A DNA stretch of 50,610 nucleotides from Chloroflexota bacterium (GTDB lineage: Bacteria > Chloroflexota > UBA11872 > VXOZ01): positions 1-50,610 of the forward strand of contig JAPOQA010000031.1 of assembly GCA_026710945.1 (NCBI GenBank). Reading direction: 5' to 3'. The notes under the pieces were generated by a model, which searched no databases, was not told the origin of the DNA, and was given only the letters and a program-made list of their open reading frames with translations. The stretch's first letter is position 1. Each line of letters opens with the position of its first letter. Both the position numbers and the translations under genes were made by a program. Shown here piece after piece: positions 1 through 8,544 of this stretch.

Positions 1-28
1 CCAAGTCGGCAAACGTCGGCTGCTCCAT
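1..28 (-). CDS. 5' end of a minus-strand gene, cut by window edge
   Basis: An ATG at 28-26 on the minus strand opens a frame reading MEQPTFADL before the window ends. A purine-rich GGGAGA ribosome-binding site lies about six bases upstream of the ATG. Only nine codons are visible, so no product can be named. The call rests on the start codon and the good ribosome-binding site. Confidence 0.4.
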
Positions 29-114
29 GACCTATCTCCCTTCCACGCACCCCTTTCTTGCTATGATACTATGCCCAAGACTTGCTCAGAGAGTTCCTAG
101 AATCTCCCGCACTT

Positions 115-170
115 TAGATTCTTCGTCGCGGAGTTTATCCTGAGCCTGCCGAAGGGCTCCTCAGAATGAC
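115..170. repeat. Dispersed palindromic repeat, AGATTC/GAATGAC family
   Basis: This stretch starts with an AGATTCTTCGTCGCGGAG-like segment and ends with CTCCTCAGAATGAC, so the ends are partly inverted. Related copies are at 46499-46574 and around 27872-27907. An embedded CCTGAGCCTGCCGAAGGG segment belongs to a second dispersed family seen throughout the window. It is intergenic and probably a non-autonomous element. Confidence 0.6.
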
Positions 171-347
171 AGATTGGGAACCGCGTTGGGCGCGAGTGCG
201 TACGACGCTTCACACATCTGCACGATGTGAGTCCAATCCTACTCATCCCGCTGAAGCCTGCCATCGTCTTGCTTGGCACTCTTGCATACCCACGCCGACT
301 GGAATCTGTCGACTTGACTGCCAAGAAGCACGCTGCGGAGGAGTGCA

Positions 348-1586
348 TTACTTCTGCGCAGGCGCTTCAAAAGGCACTACTTCTACTTCCTCAATTCCCT
401 CGTCTGCCGTAAAGCGCCAGATGCCAATGTGACCCCGCTGCAAATCCCCGTTTTCGTCCCAGTCCAGCGTCGTTGCCGCGCCATCATAGTCGATGTCCCC
501 GCCTTCCGCCAACACCTGCAGCCCGGCGGCAATACTCTCCACTCCGGCAGTCACAACCACACCCGGCCCGCTGCCGATGGCGCGCAACCGGTCGCGAATG
601 GCGGCGCCATCCACGCTGCCGGCAGCCTGAGCCGCGAACGCCAGGGCAATGGTGGCGTCGTACGTCTCCTTAACGTAACCATATTCTGTCGCCGCCCCAT
701 ACTCGGCGGCGTATGCCTCCTCCCACGCCGCCTTGGAGACGCTCGCGGGGTCGGACGTGCCTGCCGTGCCGTACATGCCGCCGAGGTGTTCGCCGCCGAT
801 CTCCTCCACCACTCTGGGGCTCTTCAGGGAGTCGCCGAAAGTGAACTGGTCGTAGAGGCCATGCGCGATTGCCTCCCGGACGATGATTATGCCCTCATCC
901 CCAAAGGTGATGACGACGAGCGCCTGCGCGCCCGCCCTGGCGGTCCGACGCAGCGCGGGGAGAAAAGAAGCCTGGTTAGGGTCAACCGCAACTACCGTGG
1001 CCTCCCCCTCCCAGGCGGCGGCAAAAGCAGCCGCCAACCCCTGCCCCCAGGCGTCATCGCGGTAGATGACACCAACGTTGGTGAAGCCGCGTTCCCGCGT
1101 GACGCGTGCCAGCACGGGGCCTTGGGCCGTATCGGAAAGAGCCACGCGGAAGAGAAAATCGTTGTCCACCACCGACGTCACGAGAGGAGAGGTGGCAGAG
1201 GGGCTGATGAACGGAATGCCCACCGGTCCGGCAACGCTCTCCGCCACCGGGAGCGTGTTCGCGCTGGTGCCGGGGCCGACTATCGCGTGGACGCCCTCAA
1301 CCTCCACCAAGCACCGCGCCTCCTTAACCGCGACTTCCGGATCGAGGGTGGAATCCGCAATCGCCACCTCCACCGGGCGGCCAAACACCCCACCGGCGGC
1401 GTTTATGTGCTTGATGGCTAATTCGAAAGACCGTCGCCGTACCAAGTCCCGGTCGGACACTCCTTCCCCGAGGCTCATCAGCAATCCGATCTTCAAAGGA
1501 GTAACAGCCTCCGCGTCTGCCGCGGATGGTGTCTGGGTACGAAGTTCCACCCTGCCGCACGCTGCGGCCCCAAGAAGCAACAGCAA
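348..1586 (-). CDS. Branched-chain amino-acid-type ABC substrate-binding lipoprotein, start probably frameshifted
   Basis: The protein of 412 residues has the type 1 periplasmic-binding fold of the LivJ/Leu-Ile-Val family. After a lipobox-like AAACG it reads KIGLLMSLGEGVS, then a long AIKHINAAGGVFGRPVEV segment typical of the first lobe, and IVGPGTSANTLPVAE. It should capture a small ligand outside the membrane for an ABC importer, but no permease or ATPase gene lies in the window. The frame opens at a TTG with only about eight hydrophobic residues before the Cys, and a stop lies just upstream in this frame. In the neighbouring frame a GTG at 1632 has a good AGGAAGG site and encodes positively charged residues plus hydrophobics. 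Joining the two frames near 1590 would give a normal lipoprotein signal peptide. The family is sure; the exact start is not. Confidence 0.85.
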   Translation of the reverse strand: MLLLLGAAACGRVELRTQTPSAADAEAVTPLKIGLLMSLGEGVSDRDLVRRRSFELAIKHINAAGGVFGRPVEVAIADSTLDPEVAVKEARCLVEVEGVHAIVGPGTSANTLPVAESVAGPVGIPFISPSATSPLVTSVVDNDFLFRVALSDTAQGPVLARVTRERGFTNVGVIYRDDAWGQGLAAAFAAAWEGEATVVAVDPNQASFLPALRRTARAGAQALVVITFGDEGIIIVREAIAHGLYDQFTFGDSLKSPRVVEEIGGEHLGGMYGTAGTSDPASVSKAAWEEAYAAEYGAATEYGYVKETYDATIALAFAAQAAGSVDGAAIRDRLRAIGSGPGVVVTAGVESIAAGLQVLAEGGDIDYDGAATTLDWDENGDLQRGHIGIWRFTADEGIEEVEVVPFEAPAQK

Positions 1587-1632
1587 GCAGAGCGCCGCGT
1601 ACTACATGCACAAATCGCCTCAGGAGTAACAC

Positions 1633-2088
1633 CAGCCTTCCTCTCTGTTGATTACGGCAGCGATCGACACTGATCTCCACTTTCTCTTGAATCGTAGCGC
1701 GGGGGCTTCTCCCCCGCCAGAGCAAAGAGAAACAGGCACGCAAAGGATTGACCTTACAAGAACGCAGAGCCTGCCCCGTACTCGATACGGGGTTGCAAAC
1801 GTGTCCTGAGCCTGTCGAAGGGCGTGTCCTGAGCACTGCGGCAGGCTCAGCACAGGCTCTGTCGAAGGGCCTGCGCTACCGGGAATGTGAGGCGCGGTGT
1901 CTTTCGCCATCATGCTTTAATGCGACAACATTAGGGCTTGTCTCCCGCCTCTTGGCCGTCAAGGACGAACACCTGCATCGGCAGACTGCCCGGGTCAATT
2001 ACTGCCTCGCTGCCAAGCGGTTCACCGATGGACTGTCTGCTGCTCTTATGCGTGCTGCAATCTCAAGCTTCAAGCATACCTGGACAGC
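1633..2088. other. Intergenic stretch with repeats
   Basis: No convincing gene is seen. It holds a hairpin repeat at 1694-1717 (GTAGCGCGGGGGC, loop, CCCCCGC) that recurs at 17745-17768. A block at 1767-1871 is built from GCCTGCCCCGTACTCGATAC and CCTGAGCCTGTCGAAGGG modules found at many other intergenic sites. Short overlapping frames on both strands run through the repeats and lack ribosome-binding sites. Confidence 0.6.
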
Positions 2089-3045
2089 TTATGCCTTTCC
2101 GCCATCAGTATGTACCGTCAACGCCTCGCTCACCTCCCACAGCCGCCGCGCTGACTCCACGTCGTGCGAAATCGGCGACGACTCCACCGCTTCGCGTCGT
2201 TCGAAATAGCGTCCGCTTACATCGGCAACATCAGGAGAAGCAGCCAAATAGATTGCCGTGTCCGCTCCCTGGGCGGGAGTGAGCAGCAAGGGACGCGCCA
2301 GCTTGACCGCAAAACCGAGCAACGGCGGCAAGTGGCGGAAGAGAGCGGTCGAAACTACACCCGGATGGAGGCAGTTGGCGGTCACGCCGGTTCCCTCCAA
2401 ACGCCGCGCCAATTCGTACGTGAAGTAGACGTTTGCGAGCTTCGATTGGCTGTACACGTCAAAAGGCACGTAGCGCTGCTCGTTCTGCAGATCGTCGAAG
2501 TTGAGCGAGACCCGCCGGTGCGCCCCGGAACTGACAGTTACAACCCGCGCCGGCGCGGTGGCCTTGAGGCGGTCGAGCAGAAGGTTGGTGAGCAAGAACG
2601 GCGCGAGGTGATTGACCGCGAAGACGAGCTCCAGGCCGTTCTCGGCTGTCTCACGCCGCTCCCAAGGTGTTACACCCGCGTTGTTGCCCGCCACGCCGAG
2701 CCGGTCACACTTCTCCTGAATGGCCGCGGCCGCCTCGCGCACCTGCTGTTGCGAACTGAAATCGGCCACAATCAGCGAAACGACATCGTTACCCGTTTGC
2801 GCCTTTATGTCTTCCTGCGCGGCAGTCCCGCGTCCCTCGTTCCGGCACACCAGCACCACCGTTGCCCCCATGCGCGCCAAAGCGAGGGCAGTCTCCTTGC
2901 CAATGCCGGAGTTTGCGCCGGTGACCGCACAGACTTTGCCCCGCATATCGACTTCGATGGGTGCAAGCTCAGTTCGGCGCGTGCGGCCAATGGCTCTGAG
3001 GCCCACGCCTAGGTTGGAAGCTGCGGCCCGTACTCTCGTTAACAT
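2089..3045 (-). CDS. Short-chain dehydrogenase/reductase, retinol dehydrogenase-like
   Basis: A classical or extended SDR of 318 residues that should carry out NAD(P)-dependent oxidation or reduction of a carbonyl or alcohol substrate. The cofactor glycine motif TGANSGIGKE begins near residue 42, the structural motif appears as NNAG, VTVSSGA holds the catalytic Ser, and the catalytic pair is in YSQSK. The overall pattern (ENGLELVFAVNHLAPFLLTNLLL, then LHPGVV) matches the retinol dehydrogenase/WW-oxidoreductase-like group. The first 33 residues precede the usual SDR start; an internal ATG at 2946 (MRGKVCAVTG) is an alternative but has no better ribosome-binding site. The substrate cannot be read from the sequence. 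It stands alone on the minus strand, between a solute-binding protein and a sulfatase gene. Confidence 0.88.
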   Translation of the reverse strand: MLTRVRAAASNLGVGLRAIGRTRRTELAPIEVDMRGKVCAVTGANSGIGKETALALARMGATVVLVCRNEGRGTAAQEDIKAQTGNDVVSLIVADFSSQQQVREAAAAIQEKCDRLGVAGNNAGVTPWERRETAENGLELVFAVNHLAPFLLTNLLLDRLKATAPARVVTVSSGAHRRVSLNFDDLQNEQRYVPFDVYSQSKLANVYFTYELARRLEGTGVTANCLHPGVVSTALFRHLPPLLGFAVKLARPLLLTPAQGADTAIYLAASPDVADVSGRYFERREAVESSPISHDVESARRLWEVSEALTVHTDGGKA

Positions 3046-3266
3046 TAGTGAACTTTCAAACTATCGTGCACATTCAATTGGCGACGGAAACAATCCGGCG
3101 TGTTGAATTGGCGGCTACTGGGATTCGAATGCTGTTTTCTGTCTCATAGAATGAGGATCGCATAGTCCGTCATTACGGCGAAGAGCCTGCCCCGTGCTTG
3201 ATATGGGGCCGGAATCCCACTCCTCGGATTCACTGGACTCCGGCTTTGGCCGGAGAAACGTGGCGC
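3046..3266. repeat. Intergenic repeat block
   Basis: The block at about 3181-3260 combines a GCCTGCCCCGTGCTTGATAT module with a CTCCGGCTTTGGCCGGAG hairpin. Equivalent modules occur at 6350-6385, 17265-17290 and 21872-21893. No gene is visible here. Confidence 0.5.
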
Positions 3267-4748
3267 CTAATGCCTTACGTCAATCTGCCAGTACTCAGTA
3301 TGCGCGCCGGGTTGGTTCTGGTTGCGCATGTCGGCATCGGGCACGTGCACTGCATCCCGCACCGGCAGGTCGTCGTCATCCAGATACTTCCCGCCGCGGG
3401 CCCGTTGCCGGCGTACAAGCTCATCCCGCAGCTCTTCTTTCTTGGCGGCGGCGCTACGCTCGTAGGCAAGGTTCCGCGCTTCTTGCGGATCCGCCTCCAA
3501 GTCAAAGAGCAGCTCGGCGGGACCCTCGGGATAGTACATATACTTCCAACGGCCGTCCGTAAGCGCCAGATAGACACAGCCCAGGTGCAAGTCCTTGCCG
3601 GTGGGCCCCGGGCCGTTCATGCCTTCCAGGTACTTTCGCGGCGATTCATGCTCGCCCCGCGCCACGGCGACGAGATCTTGGCCGTCGGTGTCAGCCGGTG
3701 GTTCGCCTCCCGCCGCTTTTAGCAGCGTGGGCAGTATGTCGGCATGGGTGACCGGCGACGACACCTGCGTACCGTGGCAACGGTTGTCCCAGCTACTTGG
3801 CAGGCGCATAGCAAAGGGCACGTGCGCCGACGGCTCGTGAAAGTGGCTCTTGGCGCCCGCGCGGTGGTCGCCCAGAAACTCGCCGTGATCGGAAGTATAG
3901 ACGATGAGTGACTCGTGATAGAGCGCCAGGTCTTCCAAGGCGCTGTAGACGCGCGCCATGTTGTAGTCAATCTGCGTAATCAAACCGTAGTACGCTGAGC
4001 GCGCCTCACGAATAACCTCCGGCGATAGAAGGTCGTACGTGCGGCGCTTCTGCTGCTTGGCAAAAGCCGGCGGGCACTCCTCTGTTTCCCGCCAGTCACC
4101 GATGACCGGATCGGGAACAGCCTCTTGGCGATACATCGAGTAGTAGGGTTCGGGTGGATCAAACGGCGGATGCGGCTTTGTAAAAGAACACCAGAGAAAG
4201 AATGGCACCGACGGATCGCGGCGAAAGTGTATGTAATTCATACATTGCTCGGCAATCCACGAGGTCAAGGTGAGCGCTTCCGGCACCGTGGCCATACCCG
4301 GGTAAAGCTCATTCTGGCCGAGGCCGTGCCGCATGGGCTGGAAGTCATTGCCCGAATGGCGCATCTCGCGGTAGTAGTCGTCGGGCAGGATCATCTCATC
4401 GAAACCGTGCCGCGCCCGCTCCGGCCCAAAGTGCATTTTGCCGATGGCGATCGTCTGATAGCCCAGTTCGCGCAGATACCACGGCAGCGTGCCTTCTCGA
4501 CCCAGTATCTTCGAGGTGATGCCGTTGCCGCTCATGCCATGGGTAAACACCTGCTTGCCGGTCATGATGCCCATGCGCGAGGGCACGCAGACCGGATCAT
4601 CCGAATAGCCGCTGGTGAACGTAATTCCTTCGTGGCGCAAGCGGTCGAAGTGCGGCGTGCGGAGAAAGGACGGACCCGCACCGCCGGAAGCATCATAGCG
4701 CTGCTGGTCGGTGGTGATGAGGAGGATGTTTGGTTGCGTTGCCGGCAC
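3267..4748 (-). CDS. Type I sulfatase (arylsulfatase family)
   Basis: A sulfatase of 493 residues that should hydrolyse sulfate esters, most likely on carbohydrates. The N-terminal metal-binding segment LLITTDQQRYD is followed by the formylglycine motif CVPSR with Cys54, the residue that must be oxidised by a maturase for activity. YTSDHGEFLGDH and a downstream KSHFHE contribute further active-site metal and sulfate ligands. The C-terminal part (DGRWKYMYYPEGPAELLFDL, DPQEARNLA) is typical of the family. There is no clear signal peptide, so a cytoplasmic or non-classically exported enzyme is possible. The start is a GTG with an AAGGAG site about nine bases upstream. A second sulfatase lies at 10682-12094. 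No sulfatase-maturing enzyme gene is in the window. Confidence 0.95.
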   Translation of the reverse strand: MPATQPNILLITTDQQRYDASGGAGPSFLRTPHFDRLRHEGITFTSGYSDDPVCVPSRMGIMTGKQVFTHGMSGNGITSKILGREGTLPWYLRELGYQTIAIGKMHFGPERARHGFDEMILPDDYYREMRHSGNDFQPMRHGLGQNELYPGMATVPEALTLTSWIAEQCMNYIHFRRDPSVPFFLWCSFTKPHPPFDPPEPYYSMYRQEAVPDPVIGDWRETEECPPAFAKQQKRRTYDLLSPEVIREARSAYYGLITQIDYNMARVYSALEDLALYHESLIVYTSDHGEFLGDHRAGAKSHFHEPSAHVPFAMRLPSSWDNRCHGTQVSSPVTHADILPTLLKAAGGEPPADTDGQDLVAVARGEHESPRKYLEGMNGPGPTGKDLHLGCVYLALTDGRWKYMYYPEGPAELLFDLEADPQEARNLAYERSAAAKKEELRDELVRRQRARGGKYLDDDDLPVRDAVHVPDADMRNQNQPGAHTEYWQIDVRH

Positions 4749-4805
4749 GGCGACTTCTCCTTAGGGCCTGCCTACTGTCTTTCTAAGTGGTCTCTTCGAC
4801 GCCAA

Positions 4806-4945
4806 TGAGAACCGTTCGTGCTGAGTGCTGCGACAAGATCAGCACAGGCCTGTCGAAGCCTGAACGGTTTCAATTGCGAATCGCCGCTTCTGCACAAGAA
4901 ACGTTCGCCCTGAGCCTGTCGAAGGGTGAACGTTTCTTGTCCAGA
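4806..4945. repeat. Two tandem copies of the TTCGACA palindromic repeat family
   Basis: Two imperfect palindromes lie side by side. The first runs from GAACCGTTCGTGCTGAG to CCTGTCGAAGCCTGAACGG. The second runs from AAGAAACGTTCGCCCTGAG to CCTGTCGAAGGGTGAACGTT. Both have the same core as the copies at 8687-8720, 10198-10231, 10602-10635, 15585-15633 and 27558-27608. Confidence 0.65.
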
Positions 4946-4966
4946 CATCACCATGTAAACATACCC

Positions 4967-5992
4967 CTACACTTGCTGATACGCCTCGACCACGTTCTGC
5001 CATGCCAGAGCCGGATCGCCGCCCCAGTCGTAGAGCGTGCCGCCCGGCTCGCCGAGGAACGACCATACGGCGAGCATGTCCGCCCCCATCTCCGCCGCCG
5101 CCAGCAGGCTGCGCTTCACGTCGGGCTCTCTGTTCGGCGGAATCCAGATTGATTGCACCCAGATCTGGCAGGGCTTGTCGTATTTGTGAGACAAGTCAAT
5201 GGCCTTCTGGGTGTTCTGAGTAAAGTACTCCCAGTCGCCGCCGTGGCGGTGGATCCAGTACGGGTCGGTGGAAAAGACGTCCACTTCGGGCACCGCGACA
5301 AAGGGCTCCCAATCGTCAACACCGTACCAGCCGGGACAGGAGGACGGGTGGTTTCCACTTTCGTCCAAGGGCATGAGACAAAGCACGTTCTCACCGCCGC
5401 CAACCTCCTTGCTGGCACGAATGAGTCTGGTCAGGAAGACCAGCAGGGAGTCTTGCCGAAACTGGCGCACATCGGCGTCGAGTTGAATTGGCATCGCCCG
5501 CCGGAAGCGCCGCGAAAAGCCTTCCTGGCAGGAGGAACAACGGCACGCCCACACGTTAGGAAAGTTGCTATCGCTGGAAAAGTGCGGCTCGTCCCAGAAG
5601 ACACCGTCCGGCGCAAAGTGCGCGATGATCTCCCGCGCACGCTCCTCCATCCATGCGGCAAATTCCGGGTTGTTCGGACACGCCATGGCCTCGGCGGACC
5701 GGACGCCATTTGAGAAATACTGCGCGGCCGACGGGTTTTCCAGGAGATAGCGCGTCGACTGGATGTAGGAAGCAAACGCGCCAAAGCCGTGCCAGTTCAG
5801 ATAGACCTTGAGACCCAACTCCCGTGCTTTCTCCACGATGCGTTCGCGGGCCGCCCGGAAGACGTACCAGTCGCTCTCGTTCAAGGTCATATTGATCGAG
5901 GTGCAGCCTGCGGCCTTGATCTCTTCCAGGTCTTGATCGTTGTGGTGCGGATACCACCCACCGGGATAGGCGACGTTCTTATCTACGACCAT
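4967..5992 (-). CDS. TIM-barrel glycoside hydrolase-like protein of unknown substrate
   Basis: The 341-residue protein has the alternating pattern of a TIM barrel with hydrolase-like strand ends: LKVYLNWHGFGAF, a CPNNPEFAAWM segment, DGVFWDEPHF, and VDVFSTDPYWI. WDEP at a predicted strand end is a good candidate for catalytic acids. A paired-cysteine stretch (ACRCSSCQEGF, about residues 149-159) follows it; similar segments occur in uncharacterised hydrolase-like families that act on carbohydrates. There is no signal peptide, so a cytoplasmic role is likely. An AAGGAAAG site precedes the ATG. It follows the D-threonine aldolase-like gene and precedes a sulfatase on the same strand, which supports a catabolic role. 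I cannot assign a numbered GH family from sequence alone. Confidence 0.7.
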   Translation of the reverse strand: MVVDKNVAYPGGWYPHHNDQDLEEIKAAGCTSINMTLNESDWYVFRAARERIVEKARELGLKVYLNWHGFGAFASYIQSTRYLLENPSAAQYFSNGVRSAEAMACPNNPEFAAWMEERAREIIAHFAPDGVFWDEPHFSSDSNFPNVWACRCSSCQEGFSRRFRRAMPIQLDADVRQFRQDSLLVFLTRLIRASKEVGGGENVLCLMPLDESGNHPSSCPGWYGVDDWEPFVAVPEVDVFSTDPYWIHRHGGDWEYFTQNTQKAIDLSHKYDKPCQIWVQSIWIPPNREPDVKRSLLAAAEMGADMLAVWSFLGEPGGTLYDWGGDPALAWQNVVEAYQQV

Positions 5993-6387
5993 GTGCCGCT
6001 ACTTTCCTTCTGTGCCAAATATAGTTCTCGTTGCGCGGGGAATGTACGTGTAGTTGGCTGTCAATCCGTCACTATCATGAAAACAGGCTATCATACCGTT
6101 CGCCCCCGTACCCGGTACGGGGCAGGCTCAGAGCCTGCCTGTCCTGAGCTTGTCGAAGGGTCGAAGAGTGAACGGCGGGAGGCGATTGACCGACTTCGCC
6201 ACTCCTCTCTCCTTTCACGCTTCAACAAGCCTGTACTGGGCTTGCCGAAGTGCTCAGCACGAACGCGGGGGTTCAATTCTTATTCCCTTGAGCGGCCTGA
6301 GCAGGGCAGCGGTCACTCTCGCTTTCGCGGGAATCCATCTTATCCGCGTACCCTGGACTCCGGCTTCCGCCGGAGTGACGGATTCAG
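5993..6387. repeat. Intergenic composite of dispersed repeats
   Basis: No gene is seen. The segment from about 6095 to 6385 is nearly all repeat modules. These are a GTACCCGGTACGGGGCAGGC module, a CCTGAGCTTGTCGAAGGGT module, a CTTGCCGAAGTGCTCAGCACGAACG module, and a terminal CTCCGGCTTCCGCCGGAG hairpin. The same modules occur in other intergenic gaps. Confidence 0.6.
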
Positions 6388-7512
6388 CTAGCGAATCTTG
6401 CCCCGCGCCCAGATCGGCCAGATGGCAACCACCTCGCCGTTGCGGTGCATTACGACTTCATCAAAGTTGTTCGTTGCGCCGCAGGCGTGATTAGGGATCA
6501 CGGACACGCGTTCGCCGATCTCCGGCGTGCGTGCGCAGAGGCTTACGTCCACATGGCCGTGTTCCTCAGATTGCGCGAACATGCGGGCCTCCGGGTACTC
6601 GATGATGTGGCAGAACGTGCTGCGCGGATCGCCCACCTGCGGCATGTCGCTCGTAAAGGTCTTGGTGCCGCCGTCGAGAATGACGCGCTCCGGCGTCGGC
6701 TTGCTTACCACCGTGCAGATAAAGCGCTGAGCGCACTGTTCGTAGGTCATCACGCCGTTGCCAACAGTGTTGCGGTCGCCGTAGTTGAACGTCCCGACGC
6801 GCACCTCGGTTGCGTGAGGGATGCGATGCAGGTCGTGGAAGTCCACCGACCCGCCGCCGCTCACGATCTTAACCGGCATGCCATTGCGCTCGAAGTGCTC
6901 GCGCGCCGCGACTGTCTTATTTTGCTGCTCGGGCTTCGTGGACGGATACACCATCAGTCCGCGAAAGTGCACACCGGGCAGCTTATCGATGACTTTCGCG
7001 AGCGCCAGCGCGTCCTCTTGAGTCGGCACGCCCGTGCGCTCGAAATTGGGCATGGCAAGCTCGACAACGAGGTTTATGGGATGATTGGGATCGGCGTAGG
7101 CGGAAATGCCGCGGGCAGTGTATTCCGAATCGACGGTGAGAGTAATGTCCGTAAGCTGCGATACCGCCCGCAGGCGCTCGAGCTTCTGCGCGCCCATCAC
7201 GTTGTAGCAAAGCATGATGTCGCCGGTGATGCCAGCCTCCACCATCACCTCGACCTCGCCCAGCTTCTGGCACGCAATGCCGGTGGCGCCGGCGTCGAGC
7301 TGCATCTTGGCGATGTAGGTGACTTTGTGGGTCTTGATGTGGGGGCGGTTATTCAGGCCGTGGGCGTCGCAGTACGCCTGCAGTTCATTGATGTTCGCCT
7401 GCAGCTTGTCCATGTCCACGACCATGGCCGGTGTATCGAGGTCATCGATCGTCAGGGGTTTGCCCCGGGTCGGAGCAGCCATTGCGCTCGTTGCTTGTGC
7501 CGCACTCGTCAT
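6388..7512 (-). CDS. D-threonine aldolase / D-serine dehydratase-like PLP enzyme (alanine racemase-type barrel)
   Basis: A fold-type III pyridoxal phosphate enzyme of 374 residues. The N-terminal barrel begins DLDTPAMVVDMDKL, and the cofactor lysine lies in RPHIKTHK (Lys60). The C-terminal domain ends with the PNHACGATN motif, whose His and Cys bind a metal in the D-serine dehydratase-like/DSD1 domain. Members of the family cleave D-threonine or dehydrate D-serine and related beta-hydroxy D-amino acids. An upstream in-frame ATG at 7575 is possible, but the ATG at 7512 has an AAGGTGAGG site immediately upstream and is preferred. The gene diverges from a DapA-family aldolase, which suggests shared regulation. 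The exact substrate cannot be told. Confidence 0.9.
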   Translation of the reverse strand: MTSAAQATSAMAAPTRGKPLTIDDLDTPAMVVDMDKLQANINELQAYCDAHGLNNRPHIKTHKVTYIAKMQLDAGATGIACQKLGEVEVMVEAGITGDIMLCYNVMGAQKLERLRAVSQLTDITLTVDSEYTARGISAYADPNHPINLVVELAMPNFERTGVPTQEDALALAKVIDKLPGVHFRGLMVYPSTKPEQQNKTVAAREHFERNGMPVKIVSGGGSVDFHDLHRIPHATEVRVGTFNYGDRNTVGNGVMTYEQCAQRFICTVVSKPTPERVILDGGTKTFTSDMPQVGDPRSTFCHIIEYPEARMFAQSEEHGHVDVSLCARTPEIGERVSVIPNHACGATNNFDEVVMHRNGEVVAIWPIWARGKIR

Positions 7513-7535
7513 GTTCGCCTCACCTTCCGACTTCG

Positions 7536-7563
7536 TTGACACGTAGTATGCATACGATACCAT
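7536..7563 (+). promoter_or_regulatory. Candidate promoter with palindrome in spacer, for the DapA-family gene
   Basis: A perfect TTGACA at 7536-7541 is followed after 16 bases by TACCAT at 7558-7563. A perfect 10-base palindrome, GTATGCATAC, sits between them at 7546-7555. A repressor bound there would block this promoter and possibly the divergent one. The promoter is read by eye only. Confidence 0.45.
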
Positions 7564-7614
7564 AGAAGCACTCATCTCTCCGTTCTAGCCGCAGCCGTTA
7601 CAGAAGGGCAACAG

Positions 7615-8544
7615 TTGACTGCTCCTGCCTCACAATACGCTGACCTCGCGGGCAACATTCCCACTATTGCCACGCCTATGCGTGACGGCGCGGTCGACCA
7701 TGACAGCTTACGGAGTCTGTTGGCGTACATTGACCCCTACGTTGACGGTTACCTTACCTGCGGCAGTGTGGGTGAAGGGGCGAGTTTGACACTGAAAGAA
7801 CGCATCGACGTCATTGGGACCGTCGCTTCGTTTCGCGACACAACCGGCTCCAGGCGCACGTGGTTCTTTGGCACGTCGGGCACAGCACTCCCTGAGATTG
7901 AGCGCCTGGTGGCTGCCTGTGTGGACCACGGTGTGGACGCGCTGCTCACACCCCAGCCGTCATACTTTGCTACTTCGACGCCTATGCCGCAGCAATTCTT
8001 TGCCGCCGTCGCGGGCATGAGCGACCTGCCAGTCGTCATTTATGACAACCCGTACCCCACCAACTACTATCTTGGCACCGACGAAATCATCGAGTTGGCG
8101 GCCGCGAATGCCACCATCGTCGGCGTGAAAGTTACCGACCCCAACGTGCAGAAGGTGAGCGCGCTGAAGTCACGCAGCGACATGCTCGTTTACACCGGCG
8201 ACGACTTCATCGCCTGGCGCATGCTCTGCCGTGGGGCCGACGGCGCCATGCTGGCCTATCCCATGATCCTGCCGGAGACGTTTGCCCGCATGTATCGCCT
8301 CCATCAAGAAGGCCGCCGCGAAGACGCGTTCACGGTCTGGTCGCGGGAGATCCTGCCCTTTGTCAACGAGTGCCTGCGTGATACCGATTACGTGCAGACC
8401 AGCAAGGCGGCGCTCAACCGCCTGGGCGTAATCGGCTCAGCCGAGATGCGCCTGCCGTTGACACCCTTGGATGCCACACGCTGGCAGGAGGTGGATGAGG
8501 CGCTTGCGTTCATTCCCGAAGCGCGGCTAAGAATTCAAGTGTAG
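7615..8544 (+). CDS. Dihydrodipicolinate synthase/N-acetylneuraminate lyase family aldolase
   Basis: A class I lyase of 309 residues in the DapA/NanA superfamily, which cleaves or forms C-C bonds via a Schiff base with pyruvate or a related keto acid. GSVGEGAS holds the family GxxGE loop (Glu54), the catalytic Tyr is Tyr143 in VIYDNPY, and the Schiff-base lysine is Lys172 in VGVKVTD. The start is a TTG with a GAAGGG site seven bases upstream; translation from it gives the expected N-terminus DLAGNIPTIATPM. Its position opposite a D-amino-acid-type PLP enzyme, rather than among lysine genes, argues for a catabolic aldolase rather than biosynthetic DapA. Confidence 0.93.
   Translation: MTAPASQYADLAGNIPTIATPMRDGAVDHDSLRSLLAYIDPYVDGYLTCGSVGEGASLTLKERIDVIGTVASFRDTTGSRRTWFFGTSGTALPEIERLVAACVDHGVDALLTPQPSYFATSTPMPQQFFAAVAGMSDLPVVIYDNPYPTNYYLGTDEIIELAAANATIVGVKVTDPNVQKVSALKSRSDMLVYTGDDFIAWRMLCRGADGAMLAYPMILPETFARMYRLHQEGRREDAFTVWSREILPFVNECLRDTDYVQTSKAALNRLGVIGSAEMRLPLTPLDATRWQEVDEALAFIPEARLRIQV

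Noticed and set aside
429-1421. Long plus-strand frame opposite the LivJ-like gene
   Set aside because: It is antisense to a clear family member in a GC-rich region, is rich in Arg, Gly and His, and lacks any domain. Similar antisense frames over other genes were discarded for the same reason.
348-1632. Selenocysteine read-through as the explanation of the interrupted signal peptide
   Set aside because: The upstream stop in this frame is TAG, not TGA, and a frame change explains the pattern better.
4125-4808. Plus-strand frame opposite the first sulfatase
   Set aside because: It is the antisense shadow of a well-supported sulfatase gene.
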